Shown here piece by piece: positions 16,071 through 18,718 of a stretch of 18,718 bases of DNA; the first letter of the stretch is position 1, and every line of letters begins with the position of its first letter. The position numbers and the translations under genes were made by a program. The notes under the pieces were generated by a model. The model made no database searches, had not been told where the DNA came from, and was given only the letters and a program-made list of their open reading frames with translations. The stretch spans positions 1-18,718 of the forward strand of contig DNTA01000098.1 in NCBI GenBank assembly GCA_003500135.1, read 5' to 3'. The DNA is from Cytophagales bacterium (GTDB lineage: Bacteria; Bacteroidota; Bacteroidia; Cytophagales; Cyclobacteriaceae).

Positions 16071-16795
16071 ACTTTTCCCGGAATTAAATGCATCTCAAAT
16101 AAATCAATAAGGTGTTTCATGAGTTTTTCTGACACCTCAGAAAGGTCCAGCTCTCTGCCCAATTCAACCGATAAAGATGTTACTGCTTTATCGTCAATGC
16201 CGCAGGGAACAATATAGTTGAAATAGGAAAGGTCAGCGTTGACGTTAAATGCAAAGCCGTGCATGGTAACCCAACGGCTTGATTTCACGCCCATGGCGCA
16301 TATCTTTCTGGGGTTAGGCCCGTTTTCATAGTCGAGCCAGACGCCGGTCAAACCATCTATACGGCCTGCTTTTAAACCGTATTCAGCAAGTGTTAAAATT
16401 ATGGCCTCTTCGAGATAGCGCAAATATTTATGAATATCAGTAAAGAAGTTATCGAGATCCAGGATTGGGTATCCAACAATTTGACCCGGGCCGTGAAAGG
16501 TAATATCTCCACCTCTGTTGATTTTATAATACTGAATACCTTTTTCTTCAAGTGCCGATTCATTGAGCAGAAGGTGTTGCTCAAGGCCACTCTTACCTAG
16601 TGTAAAAACAGGTGGATGTTCGCAAAAAAGCAGGTAATTGGGTGTTACAATTTGTTTACCTTCACCGCTTTTCCGATTTTCAATTTTTAGATCTACAATT
16701 TCTTTGAATAGCTTTTCCTGATAGTCCCAGGCTTCTTTGTAATCAATTATACCCAGATCTTTGAATTGTACTTCTTTATTTATAATTACGTTCAC
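16067..16795 (-). CDS. lipB: Octanoyltransferase (lipoate biosynthesis)
   Basis: Moves the octanoyl group from acyl carrier protein to the lipoyl domains of 2-oxoacid dehydrogenases and glycine cleavage H protein, the first step of lipoate assembly; cytoplasmic. It is 242 residues. Family marks: LLFCEHPPVFTLGKSG at 55-70, NRGGDITFHGPGQIVGYPILDL at 93-114, the lysine in PRKICAMGVKSS (Lys164), HGFAFNVN at 179-186, and the acyl-thioester cysteine in VPCGIDDKAVTSL (Cys198). The start is GTG at 16795, two bases after the manA stop; no ATG is close by. The next gene's ATG overlaps its TGA. lipA is not in the window. Confidence 0.96.
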   Translation of the reverse strand: MNVIINKEVQFKDLGIIDYKEAWDYQEKLFKEIVDLKIENRKSGEGKQIVTPNYLLFCEHPPVFTLGKSGLEQHLLLNESALEEKGIQYYKINRGGDITFHGPGQIVGYPILDLDNFFTDIHKYLRYLEEAIILTLAEYGLKAGRIDGLTGVWLDYENGPNPRKICAMGVKSSRWVTMHGFAFNVNADLSYFNYIVPCGIDDKAVTSLSVELGRELDLSEVSEKLMKHLIDLFEMHLIPGKV

Positions 16796-16797
16796 GC

Positions 16798-17778
16798 TTA
16801 GTCGATATAAGATTCCAGTGCTTTAAACGAACCAACGGGCTTCAATTCATAATGTTTTAAAACAGCCGGGACCAAAGCTGCCTCTCCCATTTTCAAAGAA
16901 GCGCTGCCCTTGTCATGTATTATTTCCATTACGCCCTCCATGCAAACATAAATTTTGAAACTATCTATGTTTTCTAAGTTTCTTTGTACCGATTGATCAA
17001 ACATCAGTTTGTTGGTAGTGAAATATTCACATGCTACCAGTGGTACCGGTTCATTTTTTTTATCCTGGTACTTAGTTTTATATTCCTGATAATAATTATA
17101 ATCAATGGTATCAAGTGCATCATCGACATGAAGTTCACGATGATTTCCCTGGTCATCAACACGGTCGAAGTCGTAAATTCGATAGGTGACATCGGACGTT
17201 TGCTGAATTTCAGCCAACAAAAGCCCCTTTCCAATGGTATGCACCCGTCCAGCCGGGAGAAAAAAAACGTCGTCCTGATGAACCTCTTCATAATTGAGTA
17301 TGTCGGTAAGCTTGCCGGCTTCGAAAAATTCAAGATACTTTTCGCGGCTCATTGGTTGGTTGAACCCGGAAACCAGTTTAGCTTTTTTGTCGGCCTGAAA
17401 CACATACCACATTTCAGTTTTACCGAATGAATCGTGTCTTTTATGAGCCAGGTTATCATTAGGATGTACCTGAATGCTTAGATCATCGTTGGCGTCGATA
17501 AATTTTACCAAAAGCGGAAACCGGTCGCCAAATTTTTCATATACATTGTTTCCTACGAGTTGGCCTTTATACTTCGAAAGCAATTCGGCCAGGCTTTCAC
17601 CCTTTAAAGGACCTTCACTAACGATGGATACATTTCCGGGCACTCCTGAAATCTCCCAGGTTTCGCCGCAATTAGGTAAATTACCAAAATCTTTTCCCAG
17701 TACTGTTCGAATTTTCTGACCCCCCCAGATTTTATCTTTAAAAATCGTCTTAAATTTAAGCGGATACAATTCTGACAT
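16798..17778 (-). CDS. manA: Mannose-6-phosphate isomerase, class I
   Basis: Zinc-dependent aldose-ketose isomerase that interconverts mannose 6-phosphate and fructose 6-phosphate, feeding GDP-mannose for surface sugars or mannose breakdown. It is 326 residues, a short class I form usual in Bacteroidota and Firmicutes. The zinc ligands are visible: Gln103 and His105 in SIQVHPND, Glu122 in GKTEMWYV, and His180 in PAGRVHTIGKG. The N-terminal KDKIWGGQKI and the catalytic-side QQTSDVTYRIYDFDR are also typical. It begins with ATG at 17778, is divergent from yraN with only 23 bases between starts, and is followed after two bases by lipB, so the three minus-strand genes form an operon. Confidence 0.95.
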   Translation of the reverse strand: MSELYPLKFKTIFKDKIWGGQKIRTVLGKDFGNLPNCGETWEISGVPGNVSIVSEGPLKGESLAELLSKYKGQLVGNNVYEKFGDRFPLLVKFIDANDDLSIQVHPNDNLAHKRHDSFGKTEMWYVFQADKKAKLVSGFNQPMSREKYLEFFEAGKLTDILNYEEVHQDDVFFLPAGRVHTIGKGLLLAEIQQTSDVTYRIYDFDRVDDQGNHRELHVDDALDTIDYNYYQEYKTKYQDKKNEPVPLVACEYFTTNKLMFDQSVQRNLENIDSFKIYVCMEGVMEIIHDKGSASLKMGEAALVPAVLKHYELKPVGSFKALESYID

Positions 17779-17801
17779 GTTTGAAATAGGTTTTTTTAAG
17801 G

Positions 17802-18158
17802 ATGCGCAATAATACTCAATTAGGTCAAGAAGGGGAAAAGATTGCTATGGATTATTTGATCCGGGAGGGCTATGAAATACTCCATCAAAATTATCGGCAC
17901 AAGCGATCTGAGATCGACCTTATTGCCAAAAAGAAAGGAGTGGTTGTATTTGTTGAAGTAAAAATGCGTAGTAGCGTAAATTTTGGTCAACCCGAGGAAG
18001 CTGTTGATGAAAAAAAGGAAGAACAGATCATGATGGGGGCGGAAGCATATATTGAACAGGAAAACTGGTCAGGGCCCCTTCGCTTTGATATATTGTCTAT
18101 TGTTAAAAACAAAAGCCGGGTCGAGGAAATCCGGCATTTTGTTGATGCTTTTGGATAA
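17802..18158 (+). CDS. YraN/UPF0102 family nuclease-like protein
   Basis: A 118-residue soluble protein of the UPF0102 family, with the restriction-endonuclease-like fold (related to Holliday-junction resolvases). Conserved parts: GQEGEKIAMDYLIREGYEIL at 8-27, the acidic active-site pattern SEIDLIA at 36-42 and VFVEVKMRSS at 49-58 (Glu37, Asp39, Glu52, Lys54), then FGQPEEAVDEKK at 61-72. Length is normal. The family has probable DNA-repair or processing roles, but its biological substrate is not established. It is divergent from manA; a possible -7 box TAGGTTTT lies just before the ATG but lacks a clear -33 element. Confidence 0.92.
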   Translation: MRNNTQLGQEGEKIAMDYLIREGYEILHQNYRHKRSEIDLIAKKKGVVVFVEVKMRSSVNFGQPEEAVDEKKEEQIMMGAEAYIEQENWSGPLRFDILSIVKNKSRVEEIRHFVDAFG

Positions 18159-18179
18159 ACAATCCGCTGTGGGATGCAT

Positions 18180-18638
18180 TTATCGACTAAAGAAAAATCT
18201 TACACCAATACCACCGCCGAGGTCAAAATCAGTATCGGGAATCAAGCTTAACGTTGGCACTATTTCAGCAAACACGTCTAATGGCGCATCCTCGAAAATG
18301 TAATTAATACCAAGAGGAATTCGTGCGCCAAAATTAAAATCATTGGCAAATACCATTCTGGCGCCTATACCATAGTATAATGGTAGCTGGCCTTTTGATA
18401 CCTGAATTGGCTTGAATGCATGTCGTGCATAATCTGCATGAATGTAAAATGCATCATTACTCAGTGACCATGCTACGGCCATATTCAACGACCCATTTCC
18501 GCTCAACCAGTATTTTCCACTTATACCGGTTGGCTCACCAATGATAATACCTGCGCCAAAACCTGAGTCCTGGGCTTTAAGTTTATTTACTCCAGCAAAT
18601 AGGGCCAGAATTGCAATAATTAATGTTATCTTTTTCAT
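18180..18638 (-). CDS. Small secreted outer-membrane beta-barrel protein
   Basis: A 152-residue protein with signal peptide MKKITLIIAILALFAGVNKLKA|Q. The mature part of about 129 residues alternates short hydrophobic-aromatic strands with glycine turns (GFGAGIIIGEPTGISGKYWLSG, LNMAVAWSLSNDAFYIHADYARH, LPLYYGIGARMVFANDFNFGARIPLGINYIF, DVFAEIVPTLSLIPDTDFDLGGGIGVRFFF). It ends in FFFSR, so it is probably an eight-stranded barrel. It resembles uncharacterised Bacteroidota families such as DUF3996-like proteins, but I cannot name it firmly. It converges on yraN with only 21 bases between the stop codons, and no obvious terminator is seen there. Confidence 0.75.
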   Translation of the reverse strand: MKKITLIIAILALFAGVNKLKAQDSGFGAGIIIGEPTGISGKYWLSGNGSLNMAVAWSLSNDAFYIHADYARHAFKPIQVSKGQLPLYYGIGARMVFANDFNFGARIPLGINYIFEDAPLDVFAEIVPTLSLIPDTDFDLGGGIGVRFFFSR

Positions 18639-18683
18639 GAAGTTTAATTTTAGGAATAATCCCGTTTATATTTTTTCTAAGTA

Positions 18684-18691
18684 CAAAAATA
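18684..18691 (-). promoter_or_regulatory. -7 box for the small barrel protein gene
   Basis: The minus strand reads TATTTTTG here, an exact TAnnTTTG match, 45 bases before the ATG at 18638. No TTG is seen about 20 bases further upstream; that area reaches the window edge. Assigned by consensus only. Confidence 0.35.
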
Positions 18692-18718
18692 GAATTTAGT
18701 TACTGTCATCCGAGAAAA

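Noticed and set aside
16984..17430. 148-codon plus-strand open frame opposite manA
   Set aside because: manA is fully recognised on the minus strand; the opposite frame has no family features and reads as a shadow rich in Ile/Phe.
1..18718. Search for CRISPR arrays, insertion sequences, tRNA/rRNA genes, toxin-antitoxin or defence genes
   Set aside because: No spaced direct repeats, transposase motifs, tRNA-like cloverleaf ends or known defence domains were seen; gene content is core metabolism and envelope biogenesis.

Overview
The window looks like an ordinary core-genome segment of a member of the Bacteroidota, most likely a Cytophagales-type marine or soil bacterium. Evidence for this is the gene order nadK, DUF6089 protein, uppS, bamA, skp, skp. 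Further support comes from weak or absent Shine-Dalgarno sites, promoters resembling TTG-N19-22-TAnnTTTG, many secreted proteins cleaved before Gln (…A|Q), and a Bacteroidota-style aspartyl-tRNA synthetase. The phylum is inferred from gene content; I could not run a database search.

Left part (122-7962, + strand) is an envelope-assembly gene train: an alpha/beta hydrolase, a CBS-pair plus ACT-like protein, NAD kinase (nadK), a secreted DUF6089-like beta-barrel protein, undecaprenyl diphosphate synthase (uppS), BamA and two tandem Skp/OmpH chaperones. It ends in a strong intrinsic terminator. UppS makes the lipid carrier for cell-wall and polysaccharide synthesis, BamA inserts outer-membrane barrels, and the Skp proteins carry those barrels across the periplasm. 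After the terminator come an LD-carboxypeptidase (7990-8898, peptidoglycan recycling) and a secreted YceI-family protein.

Middle part (9591-13562) holds a minus-strand two-domain chromate-type transporter (chrA), a divergent plus-strand lipoprotein of unknown function, and minus-strand aspS. A 16-bp hairpin sits between the lipoprotein gene and aspS and probably terminates both. Divergent from aspS is hemB (delta-aminolevulinic acid dehydratase, of the type that lacks the zinc cysteines), followed after three bases by a secreted protein with MORN/YwqK-like repeats.

Right part (15670-18638) holds a minus-strand operon manA - lipB - conserved small protein. The small protein starts inside the lipB stop codon (ATGA). 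Its reading frame breaks at a run of seven A's and continues in the -1 frame, to give a plausible 133-aa product. The break lies on an exact A_AAA_AAA heptamer, so it is a sequencing or assembly error, a real mutation, or programmed/transcriptional slippage. Divergent from manA is the YraN/UPF0102 nuclease-like gene, and the window closes with a small secreted beta-barrel protein on the minus strand.

I found no mobile element, CRISPR array, tRNA, rRNA, phage gene or defence system. There is no convincing new multi-gene system here. The strongest single item for a second look is the frameshifted gene after lipB.
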